A stretch of 64,000 nucleotides of DNA from Hemibagrus wyckioides (GCF_019097595.1 NC_080717.1:24422876-24486875), one strand, 5' to 3'. Numbered from the stretch's first letter, positions 11,493 through 23,130 are shown. The notes: generated by a model not told the origin, from the letters alone. Made by a program: numbers and translations.

Positions 11493-11884
11493 CGGACAGC
11501 AGGATCATATGGGAGATGGATGACCTTCTCTGAGCTACAGGTGTAAACGTGGCAGGAAATTAATCCTAATTAGAAGACGTGACAGGACAGATCTGCTGGA
11601 TTAATGACAGATTCACGTCGGCTTCTGCTCCATTAAATTCCCTCAAATCTATTTATCTCTCAGTGACGTTTCACACGTTTTCTCGCCGGAATCCGTCGTT
11701 ATGGTAGTTAGGTTTAAACAGGATGCAGAGAGACGAGAGCTCTACAGCGGACAGAAGAGTTTATACGTCTTAACCGACTCAGTGTTAGATAAGGGGTGTG
11801 CAAACGTGTGCAGTCGTGTCATTGTATGTTTATTTGTTATCTTTTTCCCGCTTAAACTGTGTATAAACTGTAACTCCTATGTAC

Positions 11885-11885
11885 A

Positions 11886-11935
<50 letters not shown>

Positions 11936-11966
11936 TTAGTATTTATTTATTTATTTATTTATTTAT
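11885..11966. repeat. (AAT)n and (ATTT)n microsatellites
   Basis: (AAT)n at 11887-11935 followed by (TTTA)n to about 11966. Confidence 0.93.
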
Positions 11967-12691
11967 TTTACATATTTCTTTTAGACATCTATTCTGAACT
12001 CAAAGCAACATTGACAGACAGATCATCTAGCCAATCGTGTGCAAGGAATGTGACAGACGCCACCCCCTTTTTTGTTGCATTCCTTTCTCTCTCTTTCTTT
12101 TTTCCGTGTAGGTTTTCGTCACATTATGGCTCTGAAATGAATTAAGTGTGTCTATAAAATAATAAAAACGAGGCTGTGTGTGTCTGTATGTGTGTGTGTG
12201 TGTGTGTGCAGGCAGTTCATCTGTTTTATTATTAATATTACAGTGTTATATTTAATCTAGAATAATCACATTAAAATATATCTCCTATAACTGCTTTCTG
12301 GATATTAAAGTCGTAAGCCCCTTCAGCGAAGGACTTTTATTTTACTTTTATTTTATTTTATTTTTTTTTCTGTCGCTCTGTCATGAAAACCTGATCCAGA
12401 GCCAAACGTAAATGAAAGTTTGTTCCTGGTGCCTGTGGGCTCGGCCGCTCTACATGCTTAGCTCAGCTGGATTTCTGGTAACGCGCCCCTCTTGCTCGTT
12501 AAAGCGCTAATTGCAGTCATAACGGTGTAACGGTCAGCGGCTGACCTTCCTCCTTCACTCCACTCCACTTCACTCGACTCATCACGTCACGTCACGTCCC
12601 TCACTGCTGATCTGATTAACTGTGTTAGACGATTCTGCTCTAATTCATCAACCCAATAAAGCTGTAAAAGCACACAGCTCTGGCTTTAAGA

Positions 12692-12730
12692 AGGGAGGGA
12701 GAGAGAGAGAGAAAGAGAGAGACAGAGAGC

Positions 12731-12761
<31 letters not shown>

Positions 12762-13093
12762 ATGGAGGGAGAGAGGAGGAAGGAAGGATGGAGGGAGGCG
12801 TTGGTGCAGCTGGAGGGTGGAGACGCTGGAGTTTTATTCGCTCCATCACTCACGTCCTTCCCTCCAGTTTTACACCACATATTAAACCCTAATTACCTGC
12901 TGAAAGACTGCACTCTCTCTCTCTCTCTCTCTCACTCCTCTCTCCCTTCTCTCTCTCTCTTTCACTATACTCTCTCCCCTCTCTCTCTCTCACTATTCTT
13001 TCTCTCCTCTCTCTTTTACTACTCTCTCTTTCCTCTCTCTCTCACTACTCTCCTCTCACAACTCTCTCCTCTCTCTCTTTCACTACTCTCACA

Positions 13094-13129
<36 letters not shown>

Positions 13130-13233
13130 ACTATTCTCTCACTCCTCTCTCTTTTACTACACTCTCTCTTTCCTCTCTCTCTCACTACTCTCCTCTCACA
13201 ACTCTCTCCGCTCTCTCTTTCACTACTCTCACA

Positions 13234-13276
<43 letters not shown>

Positions 13277-13283
13277 CTCCTCC

Positions 13284-13318
<35 letters not shown>

Positions 13319-13380
13319 TTTGTGTGTGAGTTGTATGTGTCTGTCAATTATGCATATATGTGTGTGTGTGTGTGTGTGCA

Positions 13381-13425
<45 letters not shown>

Positions 13426-13537
13426 TATGTATTAATACAGCTGTGTAGAGAAACATTCGTCACTCGGGAATTATTATTGAATTGTGTGTGAGGATGAGTG
13501 ATGATCTCTCTCACAGTAAACACTCGGGCTATCGTCC

Positions 13538-13581
<44 letters not shown>

Positions 13582-13583
13582 GA
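12692..13583. repeat. Cluster of GA, TC and TG tracts
   Basis: (GA)n at 12692-12762, imperfect (TC)n at 12905-13270 with a duplicated TCTTTCACTACTCTCACACT segment (about 13075 and 13215), (GA)n at 13289-13315, (TG)n at 13361-13378, (GA)n at 13386-13422, and (GA)n at 13541-13584. Both strands give long stop-free frames of repeats without coding value. Confidence 0.93.
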
Positions 13584-13760
13584 GGGAAACTGAGATTCTT
13601 CTCCAGGCCACATTTCATGAGGCAGTGAGTCGTTGTGTGATTTATATTTCTATAAAGATAAGAGAGGAAAAAAAAAGTCTGTAAGCGAGTGAGCGAGTGA
13701 TCGAAGTTTCTCTTTGAGCTCAGAGAGAAAACTGTGAAAATAGAAACATCACTGAAAGGC

Positions 13761-13763
<3 letters not shown>

Positions 13764-13801
<38 letters not shown>
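13764..13801. repeat. (TG)n microsatellite
   Basis: About 19 TG dinucleotides. Confidence 0.95.
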
Positions 13802-13803
<2 letters not shown>

Positions 13804-14041
13804 CAGTATGAAGAGTGAAGTATAAACAGCGCTCTCACACAGACACTGTGTCATGAATCACTTTCAAAAATAAAAGTCTAATCCATCAGAAAAACTCAGT
13901 CATTGCACGCAGAGTGAAGTAATGATGGACAGATCTGAGGGACGGCAAAAAAAGAGAGAGAAATCAAATCTTTACTCATATTCAGTAGTAATGAAATGAG
14001 AAAAAAGGAAGAGAGAAACATACAGGAGAATATTAGAACAA

Positions 14042-14144
14042 ATGTCTGTCTCTGTCTCTCTCTATCTGTCTGTCTGTCTGTCTATATCTATCTGTCTATC
14101 TGTCTGTCTGTCTGTCTATATCTATCTGTCTATCTGTCTGTCTA

Positions 14145-14206
<62 letters not shown>
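14042..14206. repeat. (TCTG)n / (TCTA)n microsatellite
   Basis: Tetranucleotide tract that starts as TCTG/TATC mixtures and ends as a pure TCTA run. Confidence 0.95.
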
Positions 14207-14374
14207 GCCAAAACACTTTCCCTCAAGAAGATGGTACCTCAGGAAAAAGTACCTCAGCACTGCGAAAGACGTCAGAACATCAGTCCAGCTGTTACACAGA
14301 ACCCTGATCCACTTCTTCTCCTTCTGTTATAAAGCTACAAAACAAAACGCTCCTTCAGAAAAATCATTTTATTT

Positions 14375-14405
<31 letters not shown>

Positions 14406-14810
14406 CATGTGTGTGTGTGTTTGACTGACGGGGAATAAAATAAATCCTCTTTTATTAGAAGGTCTGAGTTAGTGTAAAGGGCCGAGCCGTCGCTGCTCCT
14501 CTGTGGGCCGTAATATTAAAGATCAGACGCTGAGGGAGCTATAAAGAAAAAAAAGAACACTTCAATTTAAAAAAGAAAAAGAAAAAAAGTTCACCAGGGA
14601 TTCAAGAAGCTCTCTGTCAAAGATTCCTCACGCTCCAAACACTGCTGCAGCTGAGCTTCCAGTTCTTTTTTACATTTATTTTATTAATCTATCTATCTGT
14701 TTGTTTGCTTATTTATTTATTTATTTATTTATCAGCTAAATACATGTTCACTTTAATCTATTTATCTTGCAATTAATGCCCAATTTTTTATCCATTTTAT
14801 TATTTTTTTA

Positions 14811-14811
<1 letters not shown>

Positions 14812-14888
<77 letters not shown>
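14812..14888. repeat. (TCTA)n microsatellite flanking a Tc1-like element
   Basis: Pure TCTA tract that ends directly at the left terminus of the transposon beginning at about 14890. The same tetranucleotide resumes on the other side (16505 on), which indicates insertion into a pre-existing array. Confidence 0.95.
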
Positions 14889-14889
14889 T

Positions 14890-16504
14890 AAAATTATAAA
14901 CGCAACACTTTTGTTTTTGCGCCCATTTTTCATGAGCTGAACTCAAAGATCTAAGACTTTTTCTATGTACACAAAAGGCCTATTTCTCTCAAATATTGTT
15001 CACAAATCTGTCTAAATCTGTGTTAGTGAGCACTTCTCCTTTGCCGAGATAATCCATCCACCTCACAGGTATGGCATATCAAGATGCTGATTAGACAGCA
15101 TGATTATTGCACAGGTGTGCCTTAGGCTGGCCGCAATAAAAGGCCACTCTAAAATGTGCAGTTTTAGAGGGTCCGGGGGGGTCTGAAAACTAGTCAGTAT
15201 CTGGTGTGACCACCATTTGCCTCACGCAGTGCAACACATCTCCTTTGCATAGAGTTGATCAGGTTGTTGATTGTGGCCTGTGGAATGTTGGTCCACTCCT
15301 CTTCAATGGCTGTGCAAAGTTGCTGGATATTGGCAGGAACTGGAACACGCTGTCGTTTACGCCGATCCAGAGCATCCCAAACATGCTCAGTGGGTGACAT
15401 GTCCGGTGAGTATGCTGGCCCTGCAAGAACTGGGATGTTTTCAGCTTCCAGGAATTGTGTACAGATCCTTGCAACATGGGGCCGTGCATTATCATGCTGC
15501 AACATGAGGTGATGGTCGTGGATGAATGGCGCAACAATGGGCCTCAGGATCTCGTCACGGTATCTCTGTGCATTCAAAATGCCCTCAATAAAATGCACCT
15601 GTGTTCGTTGTCCATAACATACGCCTGCCCATACCATAACCCCACTGCCACCATGGGCCACTCGATCCACAACGTTGACATCAGCAACCGCTCACCCACA
15701 TGATGCCATACACGCTGTCTGCCATCTGCCCTGTAGAGTGAAAACCGGGATTTATCCATGAAGAGAACACCTCTCCAAAGTGCCAGACGCCATCGAATGT
15801 GAGCATTTGTCCACTCAAGTCGGTTACGATGACGAACTGCAGTCAGGTCAAGACCCCGATGAGGACGACGAGCATGCAGATGAGCTTCCCTGAGACGGTT
15901 TCTGACAGTTTGTGCAGAAATTCTTTGGTTATGCAAACCGATTGTTGCAGCAGCTGTCCGGGTGGCTGGTCTCAGACCATCTTGGAGGTGAAGATGCTGG
16001 ATGTGGAGGTCCTGGGCTGGTGTGGTTACACGTGGTCTGCAGTTGTGAGGCCGGTTGGATGTACTGCCAAATTCTCTGAAACGCCTTTGGAGACGGCTTA
16101 TGGTAGAGAAATGAACATTCAATCCACGGGCAGCAGCTCTGGTGGACATTCCTGCAGTCATCATGCCAATTGCATGCTCCCTCAAAACTTGCGACATCTG
16201 TGGCATTGTGCTGTGTGATAAAACTGCACATTTTAGAGTGGCCTTTTATTGCGGCCAGCCTAAGGCACACCTGTGCAATAATCATGCTGTCTAATCAGCA
16301 TCTTGATATGCCACACCTGTGAGGTGGATGGATTATCTCGGCAAAGGAGAAGTGCTCACTAACACAGATTTAGACAGATTTGTGAACAATATTTGAGAGA
16401 AATAGGCCTTTTGTGTACATAGAAAAAGTCTTAGATCTTTGAGTTCAGCTCATGAAAAATGGGGGCAAAAACAAAAGTGTTGCGTTTATAATTTTGTTCA
16501 GTGA
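14890..16504 (-). mobile_element. Tc1/mariner element with about 277-bp inverted repeats
   Basis: The terminal inverted repeats (14890-15166 and 16219-16495) are nearly identical and of equal length; I noted only a couple of mismatches, for example gcgccc against gggggc. The right terminus continues with GTTCAGTGA, while the matching outermost bases are missing on the left, where the TCTA microsatellite abuts. The element carries one transposase reading frame on the minus strand, broken by a one-base deletion. The length of about 1.6 kb is normal for Tc1-like elements with long inverted repeats. It is probably a recent but now non-autonomous copy. Confidence 0.93.
15194..16206 (-). pseudogene. 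Tc1-like transposase, frameshifted
   Basis: The start MPQMSQVLREHAIGMM leads into a paired-like helix-turn-helix DNA-binding part (STRAARGLNVHFSTISRLQR region). The DDE catalytic domain then follows: first Asp in FMDKSRF, second in QHDNARPH, Glu in SPTEHVWD, with 34 residues between the last two (DD34E). The end is REANGGHTRY and a stop. A single-base deletion near 15686 shifts the frame between GER and the GVMVWAGVCYGQ block, so the protein cannot be made whole. The DKS (usually DES) and WHHVGE changes add to the decay. Transposase of this class cuts and pastes the element at TA sites. Confidence 0.93.
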
Positions 16505-16536
16505 ATCTATCCATCCATCCTTCCATCCATCTATCC

Positions 16537-16607
<71 letters not shown>

Positions 16608-16762
16608 CATCCATCCTTCCTTCTTCCTTCCTTCCTTCCTTCCTTCCTTCCTTCCTTCATTCCATCCATCCATCCATCCATCCATCCATCCATCCATCCA
16701 ACCATCCATCCATCCTGTCTGTCTGTCTGTCTGTCTATCTATATATCTATCCATCCATCCAT
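16505..16762. repeat. (ATCT)n / (ATCC)n / (TTCC)n microsatellite
   Basis: Tetranucleotide tract on the right side of the Tc1-like element: ATCC, then a long ATCT run, TTCC, ATCC, TCTG and ATCT segments. It continues the array seen at 14812-14888. Confidence 0.95.
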
Positions 16763-17248
16763 GATCTGTATCATTAAGCTGATCTGTCAGTCACTGACTA
16801 ACCCCGCCCCCTGACTGGAGGTGAAATGAGACTCTGCATGTATGCTAATTCTATACGGCTAAATCTCTCCGTCTTTTTTCCCCTCTGCTAATTTTGTCTC
16901 CGCTTTTCTACCTGCAGGAATCACGCACTGTATATCGAGTTGAGTCGGCTTGGGTCGACGAAGTGTTTCTCAGATATAAATCACTAAGGCTGCAGGAGAA
17001 GAATAGGACGGTTTATTTTTAGTTTTCAAGCCAAGCTGTTTTTTTTTTCTTGTCGTCTGCACGTCGTAACCCTCCGTCTCCCTGTTGTGATCCCACTGCT
17101 TCCTCTCTGCAGTAAAGAGTGAGACACTGGACACTGTACACACTGCTGCGGTGTTAATCACAGCCATCAGCCTCGGTTTTGATTGTGTATCTGCACGCTG
17201 AACAGCAATATAACCTCCACTTGCCTGCAGCACAGCATCGTTTCTCAT

Positions 17249-17254
17249 CTAAAT

Positions 17255-17290
<36 letters not shown>
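17249..17290. repeat. (TC)n microsatellite
   Basis: About 20 CT dinucleotides in otherwise unique intron sequence (16765-18500). Confidence 0.9.
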
Positions 17291-17291
<1 letters not shown>

Positions 17292-18559
17292 CCCTCCCCG
17301 ACTTCAAGGAGAAGCAAAGTATCAGTGGTGTCTGGAAACAGGAGCTGCGGTCAAACACGATGAAAAGCAGACTAGCGTGTATAATTAGCATGCTTACAGT
17401 ATGAGCGCTAGCAGCTTGGAAGGCTTTATGTCTGAGATCCGCTGGAGCAGCAGTAAGCTCTTCAGATCAGATCAAAGCCTGGAGGAGATCAATAAATGTC
17501 TAAGAGATAAAAAGGGGGTGTTGTTATATAGCATGAACGAGCACTGTCCCTTAACGCCTGACACACGGGTTTTTATAACCGTTTAACGTCGTAAAGCGTA
17601 TCTAACATCCTGAATGAATGAGAATAAAATCAGTCACATGCTGATGCTAGCTAACAAGTAACAGACTCTCACCCGAATCTCACCTCATCATTTGTGGCAC
17701 TTCTAGCTTTTACGCTACAACAATGCCTTCAAACCTCAGTAGGAGGGGCCTGTGCAAATCTCCGAAATATCATTATATTTTATTTAATGCTTCTTCTAAG
17801 GTTCAGAGTTTGCACTTCACACATGAAGGATTTAACCTTCGCTTAGTCTCTACATAAAGAGAGTGCTGCAGCGCTGCAGCACCTCCTCACCTCACACAGA
17901 CTAGCAATATGCTACTGGTATTGCTAATGCTAATACTACCATTAATTCCGCCAAATTTTCACAAAGGTAAAGATGAAGAAAGAGGAGAAGAGAAGAGAAG
18001 AGAAGAACAGAGAGATGGATTAACCACTGAGACCTGATCAGGAAGAGGATCATGAGGAGAGACAAAAAGCGAGGAGGAAGAGAAGATGAAGAACCAGCTT
18101 GAGAAAAGTTAAGATGAAAAGGGGAAAAGTGGAGAAATCTACCATCAGGGAATTTATACTGTAACATAGTGAATTGTTATGGATTGTCTCGGATTATTCA
18201 CAGATTATTCACAGACTGCTCTCTCTCTCTCTCTCTCCTCTTTCTTCCTTCTCCAAGGCTTCCACCATGAACTACTCCGGGTCCTAAATTTAAATGCGAC
18301 TTCATTTCTCTCCTTCAAACTGTGACAGCTCTGTAAAAGCGAACGACTCCCAAACAGGGCGGCCCAGAGAGATTTACACACTCCTTAAGTGCTCTGTAAA
18401 AAAAAAAATGCTGGACAAGGACAGAAATACAGAAATGGCCACAAATCCTGAAAAGTGCTGCGTTCTCTAATAATATACTTCCTGTTCTGTGCAGGACAAA
18501 AGGGGGTGTGGCCTGTGTGTTTGTCTGTCACAGTGAGGGAGGTGTGCTTTGTTTTTTCT

Positions 18560-19350
18560 GGGGTTTTTTTTCTGTCACTGAAGGCGGTGTGGCCTCTGTA
18601 TCTGAAACTGTCACTGAAGGAGGCATGGCCTCTGTATCTGAAACTGTCACTGAAGGAGGCATGGCCTCTGTATCTGTTACTGAAGGAGGTGTGGCCTCTG
18701 TATCTGTTACTGAAGGAGGCGTGGTCTCTGTATCTGTTACTGAAGGAAGTGTGGTCTCAGTATCTGTTACTGAAGGAGGTGTGGTCTCTGTATCTGTTAT
18801 TGAAGGAGGTGTGGTCTCTGTATCTGAAACTGTCACTGAAGGAGGCATGGCCTCTGTATTGTTACTGAAGGAGGTGTGGTCTATGTATCTGTTACTGAAG
18901 GTGTGGTCTCTTTATCTAAAACTGTCACTGAAAGAGGAGTGGCCTCTGTATCTTTTACTGAAGGAGGTTTGGTCTCTGTATCTGAAACTGAAGGAGGTGT
19001 GGTCTCTGTATCTGAAACTGTCACTGAAGGAGGCATGGCCTCTGTATCTGTTACTGAAGGAGGTGTGGTCTCTGTATCTGTTACTGAAGGAGGTGTGGTC
19101 TCTGTATCTTTCACTGTCACTGAAGGAGGCGTGGTGTATGCATCTGTCACTGTCACTGAAGGAGGAGTGGTGTATGCATCTGTCACTGTCACTGAAGGAA
19201 GAGTGGCCTCTGTATCTGTCACTGTGAATGAAGGGGGTGTGGCCTCTGTATCTGTCACTGTTAATGAAGGAGGTGTGGCCTCTGTATCTGTTAATGTTAA
19301 TGAAGGGGATGTGGTCTCTCTATCTGTTGGTGTAACTAAAGGAGGCATGG
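18560..19350. repeat. 30/36-bp minisatellite next to the juxtamembrane exon
   Basis: About 25 units of 30 or 36 bp built on CACTGAAGGAGGTGTGGCC and TCTGTATCTGT. Because the unit length is a multiple of three and lacks stops, both strands stay open for more than 180 codons: a V-S-V-T-E-G-G-V type decapeptide on + and a Thr/Pro/Ser-rich T-E-T-T-P-P-S-V type on -. The array ends about 50 bp from the donor of the 19397-19585 exon. The minus frame overlaps that exon in a different frame, so it is not a continuation of ntrk3. A related array lies inverted at 42085-43270. Confidence 0.94.
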
Positions 19351-19396
19351 CCTTATTATTGGTCACTACAGGAGTCAGTGCTCTCTCTGTACTTAC

Positions 19397-19585
19397 ATGT
19401 GGCAGGTTTGTTGCAGTTGTGTCCATGACGGAAGTACTGTGGATTCTCGATGACTGGGATTCGGGTCATGCCGATGACCACAGCGTCGGGACCAGCGTCC
19501 AACGTACAGGGGCTTAAAATACCGTGATTAACATGATGCAGAGGACTGGCACTATCTTCTTCTCCACTAATCACAGCTACAGGAC
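19397..19585 (-). CDS. ntrk3: ntrk3 exon: cytoplasmic juxtamembrane region with NPQY site
   Basis: This 189-bp exon (phase 1 in, phase 1 out; acceptor TCTCAACAG, donor GTAAGT) encodes [17 protein letters not shown], then [20 protein letters not shown], then [19 protein letters not shown] is the NPxY motif whose phosphotyrosine recruits Shc and FRS2 adaptors in Trk receptors. Mammalian TrkC is almost identical, differing at a few positions such as [18 protein letters not shown] here against HHINHGITTPSSLDAGPD. In mammals the choice between kinase-active and truncated TrkC is made at the 3' end of this exon. If the donor at 19396 is not used, the frame reads 15 more residues or so ([13 protein letters not shown]) to a stop, giving a kinase-less receptor by intron retention. 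A (GA)n tract of about 40 bp lies just upstream in + coordinates (19592-19634), close to the acceptor. Confidence 0.97.
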
Positions 19586-19591
19586 CTGTTG

Positions 19592-19597
19592 AGAGAG

Positions 19598-19634
<37 letters not shown>
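19592..19634. repeat. (GA)n microsatellite at an ntrk3 acceptor
   Basis: GA dinucleotides on +, so CT on the transcript strand. It lies just upstream of the juxtamembrane exon acceptor and forms its polypyrimidine tract. Confidence 0.93.
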
Positions 19635-19636
<2 letters not shown>

Positions 19637-20079
19637 TGAAAAAATTGACGTGATTTCTTTAGTTTTCGTTCACTGCATGTTCAGACACCAGCACTGATCG
19701 TCTCATACACAGTAAATAAGTCCTGCCTCCAGACACTCCCTACCAGAGTCTGACGCTCAAACCCAGACGTGTGCTGGAGCAGTGACCGCTGTTATCTCCA
19801 CGACTTTGCCCATTGTTTGGAGGCTACAGATAACGGTGTGTCACAAACCACATCAGAGATTCTGCAGGGCTAAACTGAAGGCTTTACGCTGCCATTACTT
19901 GTTAGCGACATTAGCCTGGTAGTTCTCCTGCGCTAAAACTAAAAAACATAAACGTCAGATTAATTAAAATTAAATCCAACCAAGTGACCCAGCTGTGGGG
20001 CGTGACATTCATTCAGCTAGAACTATTTCACTATCAACAGAATAAAGGTCGGCCATGTTGGTGAACACAAAGAGGAAAC

Positions 20080-20086
20080 ACAGCTT

Positions 20087-20117
<31 letters not shown>

Positions 20118-20236
20118 TTCAGTGAAGCCAGAGAGGAGGTCAAACAGCATAACAAACACATCAGCCTGCTGTCAGACTCAATCTCTGAGAAGGAGAGAGA
20201 AGAAGACAGTGCTCAACACACACACACACACACTTT
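20080..20236. repeat. CA microsatellites
   Basis: (CA)n at 20092-20116 and 20216-20234. Confidence 0.85.
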
Positions 20237-20895
20237 TGCTAAAAACAAGACTGACTCTCCTGTGTGGTTTGTAATGTGATTTTAAAATTAATTTGTCTCA
20301 ACTGTGCATAGCAGAATAGAAGCAAAATGCATTTTCAGAATCCAGCACACACACACAATGTTGGGTTTTACAGGAAAACAATCAACCCCAGGCTGATGTG
20401 ATGTAAGAACAGCCTCGCTATACATCACGGCCCTGACCAGTCTTCTCTTCTATAACTACAGATTATTTGGAGAGAACTGCACTCGCCCATGACGGGATCC
20501 TTAAACAGAGATCTCCATGAAGAAAAAAAAACAAAACAAAACAAACGTAATGAGTTTCAAACTTGAAGACAAAAGGCTGCATTTATCAGGCTGCTGAATG
20601 GCCACTTCAGATAACCGGCTCGCTTGTTACAGTCGCTTTTCTATCTGTTTAATTAGAAAGAGTGCACAGAACCCCGATGTCCAATAAAGATTAATACAGA
20701 AATAAAGAAAATGGTTAAAACAGACCTTATGCGCTCAAACAATCAATCCTAGATCCCTTTCGGCTTTCCATTCAATTACTGACCGAGATGAGTAGCCATG
20801 GGCTAGATAAGAAAGAGTAAACTTAATGACTTTAAAATGCCTTCAAAATGCCTATATACACACATCTGAGGAGAGCAGACGCTCAGGGAAAATAT

Positions 20896-20973
<78 letters not shown>
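20896..20973. repeat. (AAT)n microsatellite
   Basis: AAT trinucleotides with two AATGAT interruptions, followed by an AT-rich stretch to about 21190. Confidence 0.95.
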
Positions 20974-20974
<1 letters not shown>

Positions 20975-21668
20975 TAGTAACAAAAAAAAAATAATAATCA
21001 TTTGTTTTATAGTATATATTTTAAATACATTGTAAGCAACAAAAAATAAATAATAGAAATAAATAATGTAATAGTATCCATAACCCAATCATTAAAATAT
21101 TACAAATAAGCTTAATAAAACAAAAAAAGAGGAATATGACATTCTCAGAATTATTCCACTAAATTGAATAATGAATTATTCAAAGGAGGAATTATAATAT
21201 TTAAATACGTGTATAAAACACATCACAGGCTGCATAAAGCATTATTTAATACTTTTATTGACATGTATTATGTGGAGGTCTGAATAAATCGATGACACCC
21301 CGTTGGTCCTGCAGGTCAAACACAGCTCCGTTATTTATCTTCATGTTTCTGTATAATCGAAGCTGAATGCAGTGTGAAGGACAGAAGCTGAAGAAACTGA
21401 GTGAGTCACTCGAGTGTGACATATTTCTGTGTCCAGGATCGGATCTTTAAAATCACCTGCATGTAGATCACGAGTTTCTTACCAGCGTCCAGAATGTTCA
21501 CCTTTAACCCTGAAAAAACGCATAGACCGAAGAAGGAAACTAGAAGTGCTAGAAATTTTGTTAAAAGTCTGTCTCCTACAACATATCATTACAGACAGTT
21601 TATAAATGAAAAATAACTGACTAATATGATCATCTCTGAGTGAGATGATGTGCATCACTTACGATCTA

Positions 21669-22406
21669 CACTATACTGCCAAAAGTTTTGGGACACCCTC
21701 CAAACCATTGAATTCAGGTGTTGTTTTTCAGGGGTTGGCCCCTCAGCTCCAGTGAAAGGAACTGGGGATGACCCCTTCCTGTTCCAACATGACTGCGCAG
21801 CAGTGCACAAAGCAAGGTCCATAAAGACATGGATGAGTGAGTTTGGTGTGGAGGAACTTCACAGAGTCCTGACACCTTTGGGATGAATTAGAACGGCGAC
21901 TGCAAGCCAGACCTTCTCGTCCAACATCAGTGCCTGACCTCTCAAATGCACTTCCAGATGAATGGTCAAAAATTCCCATAAACACACTCCTAAACCTTGT
22001 GGAAATCCTTCCCAGAAGAGTTGAAGCAGTTATAGCTATAAAGGACGGGACAACTCCATATTACATTCATGTGCATGTGAAGGCAGACGTCCCAGTTTTG
22101 GCCTGGCTCACAGTCTCCGCTCTAATTCATCCCAAAGGTGTTCTATCAGGTTGAAGTTCCTCCACATCAATCTCGATCATCCATGTCTTTATGGACCTTG
22201 CTTTGGTCACTGGTGTGCAGTCATGTTGGAACAGGAAGGGGTCATCTCCCAAAGTTGGGAGCATGAAATTGTCCAAAATGTCTTGGTATGAAGCTGAAGC
22301 ATTAAGAGATTGTTTCACTGGAGCTAAGGGGCCGAGCCCAACCCCTGAAAAACAACACCTGAATTCAATGATTTGGAGAGGTGTCCCAAAACTTGGTAAT
22401 ATAGTG
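21669..22406. mobile_element. Fold-back element made of Tc1-like 3' ends
   Basis: The element is 738 bp and flanked by TA on both sides (21667-21668, 22407-22408). The left arm starts CACTATACTGCCAAAAGTTT and the right arm ends as its near reverse complement (ACTTGGTAATATAGTG). Both arms contain the C-terminal coding part of a Tc1-like transposase in opposite orientations: FLFQHDC and KARSIKTWM appear on + near 21775-21835 and on - near 22190-22250. The left arm continues through LPRRVEAVIA near 22010-22035. Neither arm can encode a full transposase. It would form a large hairpin and could move only with enzyme supplied in trans. Confidence 0.85.
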
Positions 22407-23129
22407 TATGTTTGGGGGATCCAGTACTTATCATAGATTTGATGATATTTTATAATATTGTTACTGGACAATGTTACACAGTGTGTGTGTGTGTGTGTGT
22501 GTGTGAGTGTGTTTTAAGCCAGAACACGCATTTCAGATTTAAGATATTTAAAATAACGACGTGTTTAATATTTTTCTAATCAGTCGGATAAAACCAGCAG
22601 CACTCTGAGTAGTAATTACACCTCGACCTCCACGACTCTGCAGGTTTTAAGGAAATCTAAATTAATCCCACGGCAAGCTATTAACAAGACGATCTGCGAG
22701 GGGAGGAAAAAAAAAAAAGGAAGTAAAATCTTCATAGTGATTCTCTTCGGATTGCGTTAATAATAATCCTTATAATCCCATCCGCAGGTTAAAGGAGCGG
22801 TGTGTAAATGACAGGAAGTGATTAGAGGTTATTGTTTCAAAGTTTTCCAACACACCAATTACCTCCAAACATTCCTCAAATAATCACAGCGTGTCATTAG
22901 CTCTAATTTAGGTGACGCGTTGCCCCGGCGACCGCACGTTAAAGCTAGCAATAAAGTCATCTAACGTTTACACATTTCTCACCCGTCGTAGCTGCGCTGT
23001 AAACTTGCGTGGGATGTTTAAGGCCCTCGAAAAGCAATTAATGTAAACGTTAAAGTCTGTTAATGCAACACAGCAGAAATAACTCACAGGCAGCCGAGCG
23101 CCGCTCAGGAAAAAAGAAAAATCTCCACT
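22407..23129. other. Unique intronic block between two Tc1-derived elements
   Basis: Apart from a (TG)n tract at 22480-22505 and a poly(A) stretch near 22708, this is unique sequence. The part 22610-22930 contains several homeodomain-type TAAT/ATTA cores and no reading frame of note. It is a candidate for a conserved non-coding element, by appearance only. Confidence 0.4.
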
Positions 23130-23130
23130 A

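Larger units (their letters stand above)
6550..19396 (-). other. ntrk3 intron between juxtamembrane and kinase exons (12.8 kb)
   Basis: This intron separates the NPQY exon from the P-loop exon. In mammals the truncated-TrkC terminal exon lies in this intron; I could not recognise a counterpart on the minus strand here. Contents: the compound TG minisatellite (6697-7670), the 36-bp minisatellite (8525-9700), CA and TC tracts (9849-10255), pyrimidine/purine tracts (11095-13583), tetranucleotide arrays, a Tc1-like element (14890-16504), and the 30-bp minisatellite next to the juxtamembrane exon. Blocks at 7680-8520, 10260-11090, 11500-12690, 13590-14040, 14210-14690 and 16765-18500 are mostly unique non-coding sequence. 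Confidence 0.75.

Noticed and set aside
18508..19517. Long + strand frames reading VSVTEGGV repeats
   Set aside because: Translation of a 30-bp minisatellite; no start context, splice sites or unique domain.
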